A stretch of DNA of 37,806 nt from Firmicutes bacterium ADurb.Bin248 (GCA_002069725.1 MWBW01000028.1:1-37806); one strand, 5' to 3'. Shown: positions 9,230-17,378, counted from the first letter of the stretch. The notes: a model not told the origin generated them from the sequence alone. A program made the numbers and translations.

Positions 9230-9790
9230 CTACCCGACAACCTTTCCGAGAACGCGAAAATCGTCATGCTCCCGGATCGGGATGGGGGCGTAATCGGGAT
9301 TCAGGGAAATCAGGTACCCTTTCCCAAGCTTCTTTAAGTATGCGTCGTGATTCAAGCAGAAGATACCGATGTCGCCTTCCGCCAGAGAGGGCTGCTCATG
9401 GACGAATATGATCTGCCTGTCCACAAAGCGCGGCGTCATGCTCTCGCCGCTCACCCTGAGCGCGTAATCGGCCGAGCCCGGCACGGTGCTTTCGACCTCG
9501 ATCATCTCATGCCCGCCGCCGTCGAGGTAATTGCCAAGGCCTGCCGATACCGGCATGTCGTATAGGCGCAGCAGCCTTTTTCCGGCGAACGCTTCGCGTA
9601 TATCCATGACACGGCAAATATCGCAAATCGCGAGGAAAGATTCGACCGAAGGCTTCGAAGCCCCGGTTTCCCATTTGCAGATCGTATATGTCTTAACGTC
9701 GAAACCCTTTTGTTTCAGGAGCCCGGCCAGTTGCGCGCGCGACAGTTTCGCGGCCTCCCGAACTTCCTGCAACCTTTTTGCCAGGTTCAT
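9230..9790 (-). CDS. XRE-S24 (LexA/CI-like) transcriptional regulator
   Basis: A 186-residue repressor-type protein with an N-terminal helix-turn-helix (residues 3-60) and a C-terminal S24 peptidase domain (75-186). The residues for RecA-stimulated self-cleavage appear intact: Ala83-Gly84 in VSAG, nucleophile Ser117 in GESM, and general-base Lys153 in YLKKLGK. The frame is open further upstream, but the ATG at 9790 has a strong AGGAGG and a promoter just before it, so I chose that start. It is the first gene of the defence operon, 23 bases before the TerB gene, and probably represses its own promoter and so the whole operon. Phage CI and SOS regulators share this architecture; no other phage genes are nearby. 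Confidence 0.9.
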   Translation of the reverse strand: MNLAKRLQEVREAAKLSRAQLAGLLKQKGFDVKTYTICKWETGASKPSVESFLAICDICRVMDIREAFAGKRLLRLYDMPVSAGLGNYLDGGGHEMIEVESTVPGSADYALRVSGESMTPRFVDRQIIFVHEQPSLAEGDIGIFCLNHDAYLKKLGKGYLISLNPDYAPIPIREHDDFRVLGKVVG

Positions 9791-9814
9791 ACCGGCGCCT
9801 CCTTCCTCTCCCTT

Positions 9815-9842
9815 ACTATACACGCATTTTGGCAAAAGGCAA
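9815..9842 (-). promoter_or_regulatory. sigma-A promoter of the regulator/defence operon
   Basis: Reading the minus strand, -35 TTGCCT (9842-9837), a 16-base spacer and -10 TATAGT (9820-9815) stand about 25 bases before the ATG and just ahead of the AGGAGG ribosome binding site. It would serve the regulator and the three downstream genes. Confidence 0.7.
9824..9840. promoter_or_regulatory. putative repressor operator inside the promoter spacer
   Basis: GCATTTTGGCAAAAGGC is a 17-base imperfect palindrome with one mismatched pair and a central base; its core TTTTG-G-CAAAA is perfect. It lies between -10 and -35 of the regulator promoter, where a CI/LexA-type dimer would block RNA polymerase. 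Assignment to the S24 regulator is inference. Confidence 0.5.
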
Positions 9843-9849
9843 CAGAAGA

Positions 9850-9866
9850 ATTGCAGGAACTGCAAT
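9850..9866. promoter_or_regulatory. second palindrome upstream of the regulator promoter
   Basis: ATTGCA-ggaac-TGCAAT is a perfect 6+6 inverted repeat beginning eight bases upstream of the -35 box. Its sequence differs from the spacer palindrome, so it may bind another protein. A further hairpin, ACGCAGC-TTCT-GCTGCGT (9882-9899), lies just beyond it. Confidence 0.4.
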
Positions 9867-10060
9867 AACCGGGCGCGCCTGACGCAGCTTCTGCTGCGTT
9901 TGATTGTGAACCGCTTCCCCTGCGTACGGCGGCCTTTCTTCATCCGCGCATGCCCGCGGGCACGGGCTTGGTTTGGCTCGAAGCGCCCCATGCCGGGCAA
10001 GCGGCGCCGAAAACCCGGTTTCACGCGCTCGCCGTGCGCGCGGCGAGGTTCAATACAGGC

Positions 10061-11227
10061 TTAAAAGATAATGGAATGGATTTGCCTGATAAGCAGGGTT
10101 TTGATGGAAATCGAGAGGGCCTCGTAAAAGGTTTCGAACGCGGCGTCGGGAGCAAGCAAGAGATGTATTTTATTGACCCTGTAACGGATGGTATTCTTGT
10201 GGCAGTTCAGTTTTGCCGCCGTAGAATCATAGTTGGCGTCCGAACGCACGAAGGCGATCGCCGTCTTCATCATTTCGCCGTCGTGGAAGATCGGGTTCAG
10301 GAAACGTTTCATGAACTCATGCAGGGACGGGGTGTTTATGATCGGGATCAGGAACTGCAGCGTTCCTATTTGATTGTAGGAGATCTCCCCGTGTTCCAAC
10401 ACCTGCGCCGCGATGCTCGCATAGTAGGATTCCTTTACGCACGTCGCAAGCCCGGCGCCCGTGAGGTGTATGTCGCTGTGAGAAATCAGCGTCGCATCCG
10501 TAGGGCATACGTAGCTGGAAAAGATCCGCCTGACACAAAAATCAAACCGGAGCGGGTTGTTGTCCGGCATGGTCGCAATGATCGCCAGGCCATTCATGAA
10601 CTTGCACAGCGCCACTCTTCCGTAATCCGCATCCGCGGAGCGGAAACGCCGGATAATGTTGTCCACGCTGCCCGTAGAGTTCAAATCGATTTCGGAGAGC
10701 ATCGTCACCCGCGCGTATTTATTGAACATCGACGAAATACCGATGGTATACCTTGTAATCTCATCCTGCGATAAGTTCTTGGATATCATCTCGGAAAGAT
10801 AGTTGGCGTTTTTCAGGATGTCCTTGTTCAGCCGGACCGCGTCCTCGATGTCCACGATGATCTCGCGGAACGTGATGTTGTCGTCAAAGCGGAAAATCGG
10901 AAAATTGTTTTCATCCGCCAGGGCGCAGACCTCGCGCGGAAGGCTTTGAAAGAAAACCGTTTTATAGGCAAGCCCGCTCACGCCGCATTCGATGAGCCTG
11001 CGCAGCGTTTCGTACAGCTTCTTCTCATCATCGCGGGCGAACAATAGGCTGGAAACCACAAAGCTGTATCGATCAAACAGGTCCTCCGAATACGTGCCTT
11101 TGTTTTCCCATGCGAAATCGAGCATATCCACCATCTCGACAGAACTGTTCAGCCCGTTCTGTCCGGCGATCGGGATAAAGCCCGCGGCGCTTTTCAATGA
11201 TAAAATATCCTTTACGGTAATAGCCAT
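10061..11227 (-). CDS. PucR/CdaR-type transcriptional regulator
   Basis: A 388-residue regulator. The N-terminal PucR domain (about residues 3-125) starts with the usual 'ITVKDILSL' and contains GVSGLAYKT. The C-terminal HTH_30 helix-turn-helix (about 322-372) has the diagnostic pattern 'SDANYDSTAAKLNCHKNTIRYR'. PucR-family proteins usually activate nearby catabolic genes in response to a nitrogen-containing substrate. It is the last of three same-strand genes, 165 bases after the dehydrogenase, with a large inverted repeat in that gap, so it may have separate control. GAGG stands close before the ATG. Confidence 0.88.
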   Translation of the reverse strand: MAITVKDILSLKSAAGFIPIAGQNGLNSSVEMVDMLDFAWENKGTYSEDLFDRYSFVVSSLLFARDDEKKLYETLRRLIECGVSGLAYKTVFFQSLPREVCALADENNFPIFRFDDNITFREIIVDIEDAVRLNKDILKNANYLSEMISKNLSQDEITRYTIGISSMFNKYARVTMLSEIDLNSTGSVDNIIRRFRSADADYGRVALCKFMNGLAIIATMPDNNPLRFDFCVRRIFSSYVCPTDATLISHSDIHLTGAGLATCVKESYYASIAAQVLEHGEISYNQIGTLQFLIPIINTPSLHEFMKRFLNPIFHDGEMMKTAIAFVRSDANYDSTAAKLNCHKNTIRYRVNKIHLLLAPDAAFETFYEALSISIKTLLIRQIHSIIF

Positions 11228-11306
11228 ATATCCCTCGCAAGTGCTGCTAAAGGCATTTTATCATAATGATGCAAAATATGAAAACCGCGAAAAACGCCCC
11301 GATAGA

Positions 11307-11349
11307 CAGATACGATCCGCCGGCTGATTCCTGAATCGGATCGTATCTG
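11307..11349. repeat. 13-bp perfect inverted repeat before the PucR gene
   Basis: Arms CAGATACGATCCG (11307-11319) and CGGATCGTATCTG (11337-11349) are perfectly complementary, with a 17-base loop that can itself form GATTC/GAATC pairing. On the minus strand, T runs follow only after about 12 bases. It could be a terminator/attenuator for the transporter-dehydrogenase transcript or an operator for the regulator gene. Confidence 0.7.
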
Positions 11350-11392
11350 CCAAAGTAAGGTTTTTCCGGCGCGTCAGCGCGCTCTCCCGGGG

Positions 11393-12502
11393 CTACCTTT
11401 CGCCGGTCTGCGCATAACGGATGATCTGCTCGGCGCTCATGCCGGCAAGCCCCAGGCTTTCCGCATTCCTGCAATGCTCGCCATGCGTCAGGTCCAGGCC
11501 GAGGACGGCTTCGCACACGTCGACGATCAGTTTGGACTTCGATACGTCCACACCTATCTGCCGCCCGACATCCACCAGCGGCACAAGGCCCATGCCCACG
11601 TCCTCCGTGATATATCTGGCCGTGTACAGATCCGTTGGAGCATAGATATGCGTGTACGCGTCGCACGCGCGGAACACATCGCATAGCGTCTGCTTGCCGT
11701 ACACGCCGTACTCCGCCTCATACTGCTGGTATAGGTCGAACAGCTCGACGTTGCGCGCCAGGCCCAGCTTTTCGCCGACGGCGATTCGTTCCCGATCCAT
11801 CAGTTCCATATACCGGCCAAGCGTCGGGGAAACGGCCTTCTGCATGAAGGAGAACTGCTCGCCGCTCTCGATCCACCCAACGTTGAGTATGGCCGGCAAA
11901 GGATGAACCGTCGGATTGGTGTTGTCGATCGCCGTCGCGATCACGCTGCTTACGAACTGGGCCTCGGGGATAATGTCCGTGATCAGCCCTTTGATCTTAT
12001 CCAGATGGATGGCCGGGAATGCCGAAACGAGTATCCTGTCCTTTTTGGCGCCTATGAAAACGGTGCCGATTTCCCGCATGCGGCATGCGAAAAGCAGAAC
12101 GTTGCTCTCCGCGATCACGACGTCGTCCGTATAGCCATAGTCCGCCAGCGCCCGTTTCATGGCGAAACTGCCGAACGTCGCACCCGGGTTTATGAAAATC
12201 AATTGATTGGGTTTGAGGCATTTCGCGAGCTTGGCGGCGATTTTCCGGTGATGCGTGGAAGGGTTGATGACGATGATGACCTCGGCGCCGTCGATCACCC
12301 TGGCCATATCGACAGACGCGTCGTGAAACTCGATCTTCTCGTTCAAAGCGCCCGTAAGTTCGATGAAACCCTTTTTATTGATGGCGTCCACCGTCTCCGA
12401 AAACGCATCGTACAGCCGCACCTGATGCCCATGGAATTTGAAATAGGCCGCGAAAGCCTGCCCGCCGTTGCCCGCGCCGAGTATTGCGATTGCTCTTCTC
12501 AT
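11393..12502 (-). CDS. NAD/NADP octopine/nopaline (opine) dehydrogenase family protein
   Basis: A 369-residue oxidoreductase. The N-terminal Rossmann fold starts at residue 5 with the dinucleotide motif GAGNGG (9-14). The C-terminal helical domain carries the opine-dehydrogenase pattern with NPTVHPLPAILN, including the His expected to be catalytic in this family. Such enzymes reversibly couple an amino acid to a 2-oxo acid, so in a catabolic setting they would oxidatively split an opine-like secondary amine. It lies 33 bases after the YfcC transporter gene in the same direction. The true substrate is unknown; related ketopantoate-reductase-like enzymes share the fold. Confidence 0.85.
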   Translation of the reverse strand: MRRAIAILGAGNGGQAFAAYFKFHGHQVRLYDAFSETVDAINKKGFIELTGALNEKIEFHDASVDMARVIDGAEVIIVINPSTHHRKIAAKLAKCLKPNQLIFINPGATFGSFAMKRALADYGYTDDVVIAESNVLLFACRMREIGTVFIGAKKDRILVSAFPAIHLDKIKGLITDIIPEAQFVSSVIATAIDNTNPTVHPLPAILNVGWIESGEQFSFMQKAVSPTLGRYMELMDRERIAVGEKLGLARNVELFDLYQQYEAEYGVYGKQTLCDVFRACDAYTHIYAPTDLYTARYITEDVGMGLVPLVDVGRQIGVDVSKSKLIVDVCEAVLGLDLTHGEHCRNAESLGLAGMSAEQIIRYAQTGER

Positions 12503-12535
12503 TTTCTTCCTCCTGCTGTTTGTGCTCCGAGCGGA

Positions 12536-13951
12536 TCAGAACGGACCGTAGCCGGTTATGACCGCGATTGCCAGGATGATCATGACCCACACGGTCCATT
12601 TGATCACCAGCGGGCACACGAATTTGAACCATTTCTTGAACGAAATGCCGGCGATGCCGATACAGGCCATGGTGGTCGCATGGGCGGGAGTGATCAGGTT
12701 CCAGAATCCGTCTCCGCACTGGTAGGCAAGGACCGCGGTCTGCCGGCTCAGTCCGCTGAGGTCGGCGACCGAGGACATGATCGGCATGACGGCCGTAGCC
12801 ATGCCGGAAGACGACGGTATGACGAAGTTGACCAGGCCCTGCATGAGATACATGCCCCAGGAGGCGAATATGGAGTGCATGTGAGAAAGCGGCCAGGAAA
12901 GCCAGTAGATGATCGTATCGATGATGCCGCCGTTCTGCATCATGATCAGCACGCCGCGGGATAGAGCGACCACAAGCACCGTTCCGGCCATGCTCTTGGC
13001 GCCGTCCATGAACGCGTTCATGGTGGCGTTGAAATCGCCCTTATAATAGATCATGCCTATGACGATCGCCATGGTCATGAACAGGGCCGCGATCTCCTCG
13101 AAGAACCATTGATATTTCAGCACGCCGAATATCAAAACCCCGATTGTCAGCAGCAATACGCCGAGTATCACGTAATCGAGCTTGACCATCGGACGCTGGT
13201 CGCCGATGAGCGATTTGTCCGGCACATAATCCTCAAAATCCCTTTGTATCTCCCCGGCTGCAAGCATTTTCTTGTACTTTTTGCTATAGACCACGACATG
13301 GTGGACCGCGATCGCCAGAGCGCCCACGCCGAATATGATGCGGAGCCCTATGCCGGAGAACAGCGGCAACTCGCAGATACCCTGCGCGATGCCCGTGCTG
13401 AAAGGATTCATTACGCCGGATGTATAACCGGCGTATACGCCGACCAGAACCATGGATACGCCGACGATCGGATCGAATCCCATTTGGATGGCGACCGCCA
13501 CGAGCAACGCCACAAACGGGATCGTTTCCTCAGCCATGCCGTACGTGGCGCCGCCAACGGCGAACACCACCATGACGAGCGCGATGAACCAGCCCTCTTT
13601 GCCGCGGAATTTGCCGATCATTTTCATGAGGCCCGCGGATATGGCGCCCGTTTTGTTGATAATGCCGAAAGCTCCGCCGCACACAAATACGAATGCGATT
13701 AAACTGCCGGCTTCGATCACGGCATTATAGAAGGACGCGAACAGCTGAACAAAGGTGATCGGCGTTTTTTCGGTAACCGTATAACTGCCGGGGACAACAA
13801 GCGTCTTTCCCAAGGCTTCGTCGGTTTTTCTTTCGTATGAACCGGAAGGAATAATGAACGTCAGAATCGCGACCAGGAGAATAATCAATGCCAACAGCGT
13901 CACAGTGCTTGGAAACTTGAGTTTCTTCCCGGGCTTGACGGACTGTTCCAT
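12536..13951 (-). CDS. YfcC-family membrane transporter
   Basis: A 471-residue polytopic membrane protein with about 11-12 hydrophobic helices. Family features are the N-terminal 'FPSTVTLLALIILLVAILTFIIPSGSY' segment, GGATYGMAEETIPF in the first half, and VIPSSSGMATAVMPIM plus ITPAHATTMACIGIAGI near the end. YfcC proteins resemble the C4-dicarboxylate carrier/arginine-antiporter group and are annotated as carriers of basic amino acids or short-chain acids. The start ATG at 13951 has GGAGG six bases upstream; the frame runs 22 codons further up without an SD. It is the first gene of the dehydrogenase/PucR unit and is likely to import the dehydrogenase substrate. Confidence 0.87.
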   Translation of the reverse strand: MEQSVKPGKKLKFPSTVTLLALIILLVAILTFIIPSGSYERKTDEALGKTLVVPGSYTVTEKTPITFVQLFASFYNAVIEAGSLIAFVFVCGGAFGIINKTGAISAGLMKMIGKFRGKEGWFIALVMVVFAVGGATYGMAEETIPFVALLVAVAIQMGFDPIVGVSMVLVGVYAGYTSGVMNPFSTGIAQGICELPLFSGIGLRIIFGVGALAIAVHHVVVYSKKYKKMLAAGEIQRDFEDYVPDKSLIGDQRPMVKLDYVILGVLLLTIGVLIFGVLKYQWFFEEIAALFMTMAIVIGMIYYKGDFNATMNAFMDGAKSMAGTVLVVALSRGVLIMMQNGGIIDTIIYWLSWPLSHMHSIFASWGMYLMQGLVNFVIPSSSGMATAVMPIMSSVADLSGLSRQTAVLAYQCGDGFWNLITPAHATTMACIGIAGISFKKWFKFVCPLVIKWTVWVMIILAIAVITGYGPF

Positions 13952-13975
13952 AATGTACCTCCATATTAAGTTTTG

Positions 13976-13989
13976 ATACGTGCACGTAT
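13976..13989. promoter_or_regulatory. 14-bp perfect palindrome at the transporter promoter
   Basis: ATACGTGCACGTAT is a perfect palindrome just downstream of a perfect minus-strand -10 box TATAAT (14005-14000), so it covers the expected start of transcription. The -35 region is poor. This suggests a regulated promoter; the nearby PucR protein is one candidate binder. Confidence 0.55.
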
Positions 13990-14148
13990 GATCGAAATGA
14001 TTATAACCCAAGTTCACTGATTTGTTTTTGTATATAAAAAAAGTAAATGTTCATATTTTGAATCTTCTACAATTTATGATCCGGCAGCCGGAATATCGGA
14101 TCAACCGGAATCCCCGGCGAGGATAGCAAACCATTTTTTTGCCGCGCC
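13990..14148. other. AT-rich gap between the deacetylase and transporter genes
   Basis: It holds the transporter -10 box (14000-14005), an AT-rich upstream tract and a GATCCG/CGGATC inverted repeat (14078-14083 and 14097-14102) without an adjacent T run. That repeat may be a weak end signal for the polysaccharide operon. No gene was seen. Confidence 0.5.
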
Positions 14149-14976
14149 TTACCTCTCAAGCAGTTCGGTATATGTGACCACCTCGAAAACCGCCTCGTTT
14201 TCCTTGAGATACGCGAGCAGTTCTTCCAGTTTTTGCGGAGAATACGTCATATTGGCCGGGTCGGCGCCCTCGGCGAGCTTATGGAGGTTGAGCAGTATGT
14301 CCCGCTCCTCCCGGCGGCCCTCGGCGAGCTGCTCCTTGACCGCCTCCACGGATAAGTCCGTTTCCATATGGATGGTTTTCACATGATAGTAATCCGCGTC
14401 GTCCCCGCTGAAAAGCAATATGTTGTCCGACGTGCGCACGCTGTGGTAGCCGTTGATCATCAGCAGCCTGATCAGGTACGGATTGCATTCCCCGTAAGGC
14501 ACGATCGCCATATCCATACCCTCGGAAAAGCCTTTGTGCTCAAGCCAGTCCCTTGCGCGCTGAAAGTCCCGGAGCAGCTCCTCGCTGCGCTCGTACATGT
14601 TCGGCGCATGCGAGTAGGAGTGGTTGAGGATATCCCACCCGTCCATATACAGCACGGCAAGCTGCGCATACCTCATGTATCCCTCCTGCCTTGCCATGCC
14701 ACATATCATGCCGACGCTGCCCCTGCAGCCGTACCTCTTCAAAAGCGGATACGCGGTGCGGTATACGGACTCCCATCCGTCGTCGAACATGAACACCACC
14801 CGCGTGCGCCCGTCGCGGGCGGCCGCGGCGCGCGCGCCGTCCCGCGAAGACAGGCTCATCCATACGGCCACGCCCGCGTCCAGCACGCCCTCGCGAACGA
14901 GCGCGTAGGTTTTCGGATACATGAACAGCGAAAGGCACATTGCCAGCGCAATCACCGCGAGGCTATACTTTCTCAA
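14149..14976 (-). CDS. polysaccharide deacetylase (NodB homology) family protein
   Basis: A 275-residue exported or membrane-anchored enzyme that probably removes N-acetyl groups from a surface glycan. An N-terminal hydrophobic signal (residues 4-26) precedes the NodB domain, with the metal/catalytic motif DDG (65-67), the metal-binding HSYSH (His119, His123) and the PYGE motif around 160. The start is a TTG whose TTGA overlaps the CotH stop, with a strong GGAGGGGG upstream. An ATG start is absent nearby, so coupling is likely. It is the last gene of the six-gene operon. The third-motif proline/arginine region is atypical and the substrate is unknown. Confidence 0.85.
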   Translation of the reverse strand: MRKYSLAVIALAMCLSLFMYPKTYALVREGVLDAGVAVWMSLSSRDGARAAAARDGRTRVVFMFDDGWESVYRTAYPLLKRYGCRGSVGMICGMARQEGYMRYAQLAVLYMDGWDILNHSYSHAPNMYERSEELLRDFQRARDWLEHKGFSEGMDMAIVPYGECNPYLIRLLMINGYHSVRTSDNILLFSGDDADYYHVKTIHMETDLSVEAVKEQLAEGRREERDILLNLHKLAEGADPANMTYSPQKLEELLAYLKENEAVFEVVTYTELLER

Positions 14977-17378
14977 TTCGCTCCCCCTCCGCCGGCATCC
15001 GGGATTTGCTCAAACGCCGCGCACAGCTTCGTCGCGCCCTCCATATGAAAGACGATCGTCGCCTCGTCCGCTATGATATCTCCCTGCCAGCCGGCAAACC
15101 TGTATCCCGGCGCGGGCAGCGCTGTAAGGGTGAGCGCGAATTCCCTGAAGTAAAAGCCGCTCCACGGGTATGCGTCCGGCTCGATCGAATTCACCTTCAC
15201 CGCGCCTGCGCCCGTTACCGTGACGCCGAGCTCCACCGCCTCGCTCAGCCCGAACTGCTCCTGCAAATGCTGCCGCACGAAGCGGGGACGGTTCCTGGCG
15301 TATTCCCGCATGCGCTCGATCTCGCTGCGGTAGTTTTCGAGGCTGCGGCGGTGCAGGTTCCATCTGTCGATGTGCTCCTGCACGTAGGGGAGATACAGCG
15401 CCTCCATCTCATCGAGGCGGGCAAGCGCGCGCTCGGGGCTGAAATTGCTGTTGAGCAGGTCGGCGAAGCGGCATATGAAGCGGCTCCTGAAATCCTCGTT
15501 GGTCAGGAGCGTACGCAAAACGAGCGTCAGCTCCGGAGGGTTGTACCATAACGTGCTGTCTACGGCGACCGCCTGCGCGAGCAGGCTGCTCTCGTAGCTC
15601 TTTCCGAAAAGGCCGAACCCCCGGTCCAGGTCGTAAACCAGCCAGCGCCACCTGCCGTCGTGCCCATATGGGGCGCCGGGCAAGTAAACGGGCGTGCGCT
15701 TGCGCCAGATGCGCACGTTGTTCGCGATCCAATCCTCGTTGCCGCAATAGATTTCCAGCGCGTTGTAATCGATGTAGTTGTCGATGTCTATCTGCGTCTG
15801 CACGTACGCGTAGTTGCTCGCGTCTCTCATATCCTGCGTCTGGATGAAGCGGTACAATTTGTTGTAAGGCATTTCATCGCCGGCAAAGCCCTCCTGCACC
15901 TCGTCGCCGATGCCGCCCGTCGGGTTGGTGACGATGACCGCGTCCGCCTCGTCGAAGCCGTATTTATCCGCCAGATAGCGCGCGCTGTACAGGGTCCTGA
16001 TGTTGTAGATGCCGTAATACGCGCCGTTGATATACGCGATGCAAGGCTGCGACTCCTGGGTGTCCAGGCTGTCGGGGGCAAGGCTTTGTATAAAGGCGTC
16101 GCGAAAAAACGAATAACCGGAGTCGGTCGCGGAGTTCCGGAGGATGACGCCCGTCAGAGGCTTGTATGCCTCCGCCCCGCCCGGGAAAAAATCGTAATAG
16201 AACGCGTCCCTGTCGTCATAATCGACGCTCGCAAGCAGCCTCAGGCTTTTGTTCAGGCGGGAGAGCGAATAACCGCCGTGCGTCCTGACGCCGATGTTCT
16301 GGGAAATGCATAGCGAGCCGTCCGGCTCGAAGAACTCGAGATGCCCCGGCCTTTCCCATTGCTTCCCTTTCTGGTTGTAATTCGCGGGGATCCCCAACAT
16401 GGCGCCGTCCTCCGGATGCGACGAGAGCCAATCCTCATAAACCTTGCCGGAGACATAGATGCCCGTTTCATAATCGAACAGGTGCACGGGGTCGATCGCG
16501 AGCGACACGACGGGGATGCCGTATCGGGGCGTCCCGCTGTCGGAAACAAAGTACGTGGCGGTTGAGATGGCGCTTTTCGGATATCCGTGCCTGAAGGCGC
16601 GCGCACGCAGCACGACGGGCGCGGCCTGAACATCCAGCGCGATCGGCCCGGCGTACGGAAGGGAATCCCTGTCGGGTTCCGAGCCGTCCAGGGTATAGAA
16701 AATCTCCGCGGCGCCGTCGTCATGCGTCAGTTCGAGCGCGGTCGCGCCCTTGTAGCAGCCCGCGGGCAGGCTGAAAGAAACGTCGCTCAGCCTTTGTCCC
16801 TGACCTTGCGGCGCGAGAGGCTCGCTTTCGTTCCGCGCGCCTGCGGTGCCCGCGTCGAACCAGAACAGGCTCTCGCCGCCGTCCGGCAGGCGGCCGTAGG
16901 AGATGTTCTCATGCATGTCACCGAACAGAAGCGCCGCTCTCCACTTGTGGCCCGGCGAGGTCAGTATCACGAGGCAGTCGTTGCCGCGCAGCTTGAAATT
17001 GCAGTGCGCGCTCCCGCTTCCCGCCTGGTAATCCTTGCCGGAGGTCCAAACCACCACAAACGAATCCGGCTCGAGCGTCATCTCGGGGAAGCGCCACATG
17101 TAAGGGTTTTGCGCGTCGGTAGACAGGCCGAAGCCCTCGAGGGCCACCGGGGCGTCCGACGTGTTGTATAGCTCGATAAAGCCATGGAAGCCGCCGTCGT
17201 CCGCCTTGAGGCACCCTCTGTTCTCCACCATCACTTCGTTGATGACGATCGGATACTGCTCCACCGTCTGCGCGCTTCTCAGGGCGGATGCGAAGAGCCC
17301 CCCCTTGAGTCCGCACCACAGCGCCACGCAAGCGCAGGCCAATGTAAACCCGATCCGTCCCGCGTGTTTTTTGATCAT
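14973..17378 (-). CDS. CotH kinase-family protein with lamin-tail and chitobiase-like domains
   Basis: An 801-residue exported protein. In order: a signal or anchor (8-30); a lamin-tail domain (43-165, IVINEVM to VVVWTSGKD); a chitobiase-like C-terminal fold (205-275, FYTLDGSEP); a CotH domain (285-640) with RTHGGYSLSRLNKSLRL, EDWIANN (548-554) and YDLDRGFG (582-589), which match the Lys, Asn and Asp positions of CotH atypical protein kinases; and a C-terminal InlB-B-like repeat (YRFAGWQGDI). Family members phosphorylate spore-coat or surface proteins. The ATG at 17378 has AGAGGG eight bases upstream and lies 11 bases after the DUF4956 gene. Kinase activity is inferred from residues; the target is unknown. 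Confidence 0.9.
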   Translation of the reverse strand: MIKKHAGRIGFTLACACVALWCGLKGGLFASALRSAQTVEQYPIVINEVMVENRGCLKADDGGFHGFIELYNTSDAPVALEGFGLSTDAQNPYMWRFPEMTLEPDSFVVVWTSGKDYQAGSGSAHCNFKLRGNDCLVILTSPGHKWRAALLFGDMHENISYGRLPDGGESLFWFDAGTAGARNESEPLAPQGQGQRLSDVSFSLPAGCYKGATALELTHDDGAAEIFYTLDGSEPDRDSLPYAGPIALDVQAAPVVLRARAFRHGYPKSAISTATYFVSDSGTPRYGIPVVSLAIDPVHLFDYETGIYVSGKVYEDWLSSHPEDGAMLGIPANYNQKGKQWERPGHLEFFEPDGSLCISQNIGVRTHGGYSLSRLNKSLRLLASVDYDDRDAFYYDFFPGGAEAYKPLTGVILRNSATDSGYSFFRDAFIQSLAPDSLDTQESQPCIAYINGAYYGIYNIRTLYSARYLADKYGFDEADAVIVTNPTGGIGDEVQEGFAGDEMPYNKLYRFIQTQDMRDASNYAYVQTQIDIDNYIDYNALEIYCGNEDWIANNVRIWRKRTPVYLPGAPYGHDGRWRWLVYDLDRGFGLFGKSYESSLLAQAVAVDSTLWYNPPELTLVLRTLLTNEDFRSRFICRFADLLNSNFSPERALARLDEMEALYLPYVQEHIDRWNLHRRSLENYRSEIERMREYARNRPRFVRQHLQEQFGLSEAVELGVTVTGAGAVKVNSIEPDAYPWSGFYFREFALTLTALPAPGYRFAGWQGDIIADEATIVFHMEGATKLCAAFEQIPDAGGGGAN

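Noticed and set aside
9230..9790. Prophage remnant suggested by the CI-like S24 regulator
   Set aside because: No integrase, structural, replication or lysis gene and no attachment-site repeats were seen nearby; the regulator is better explained as part of the defence operon.
11247..11684. Minus-strand 145-residue frame overlapping the opine dehydrogenase gene and the regulator leader
   Set aside because: Arg/Cys/Gly-rich shadow of the dehydrogenase gene with no domain and no proper start.
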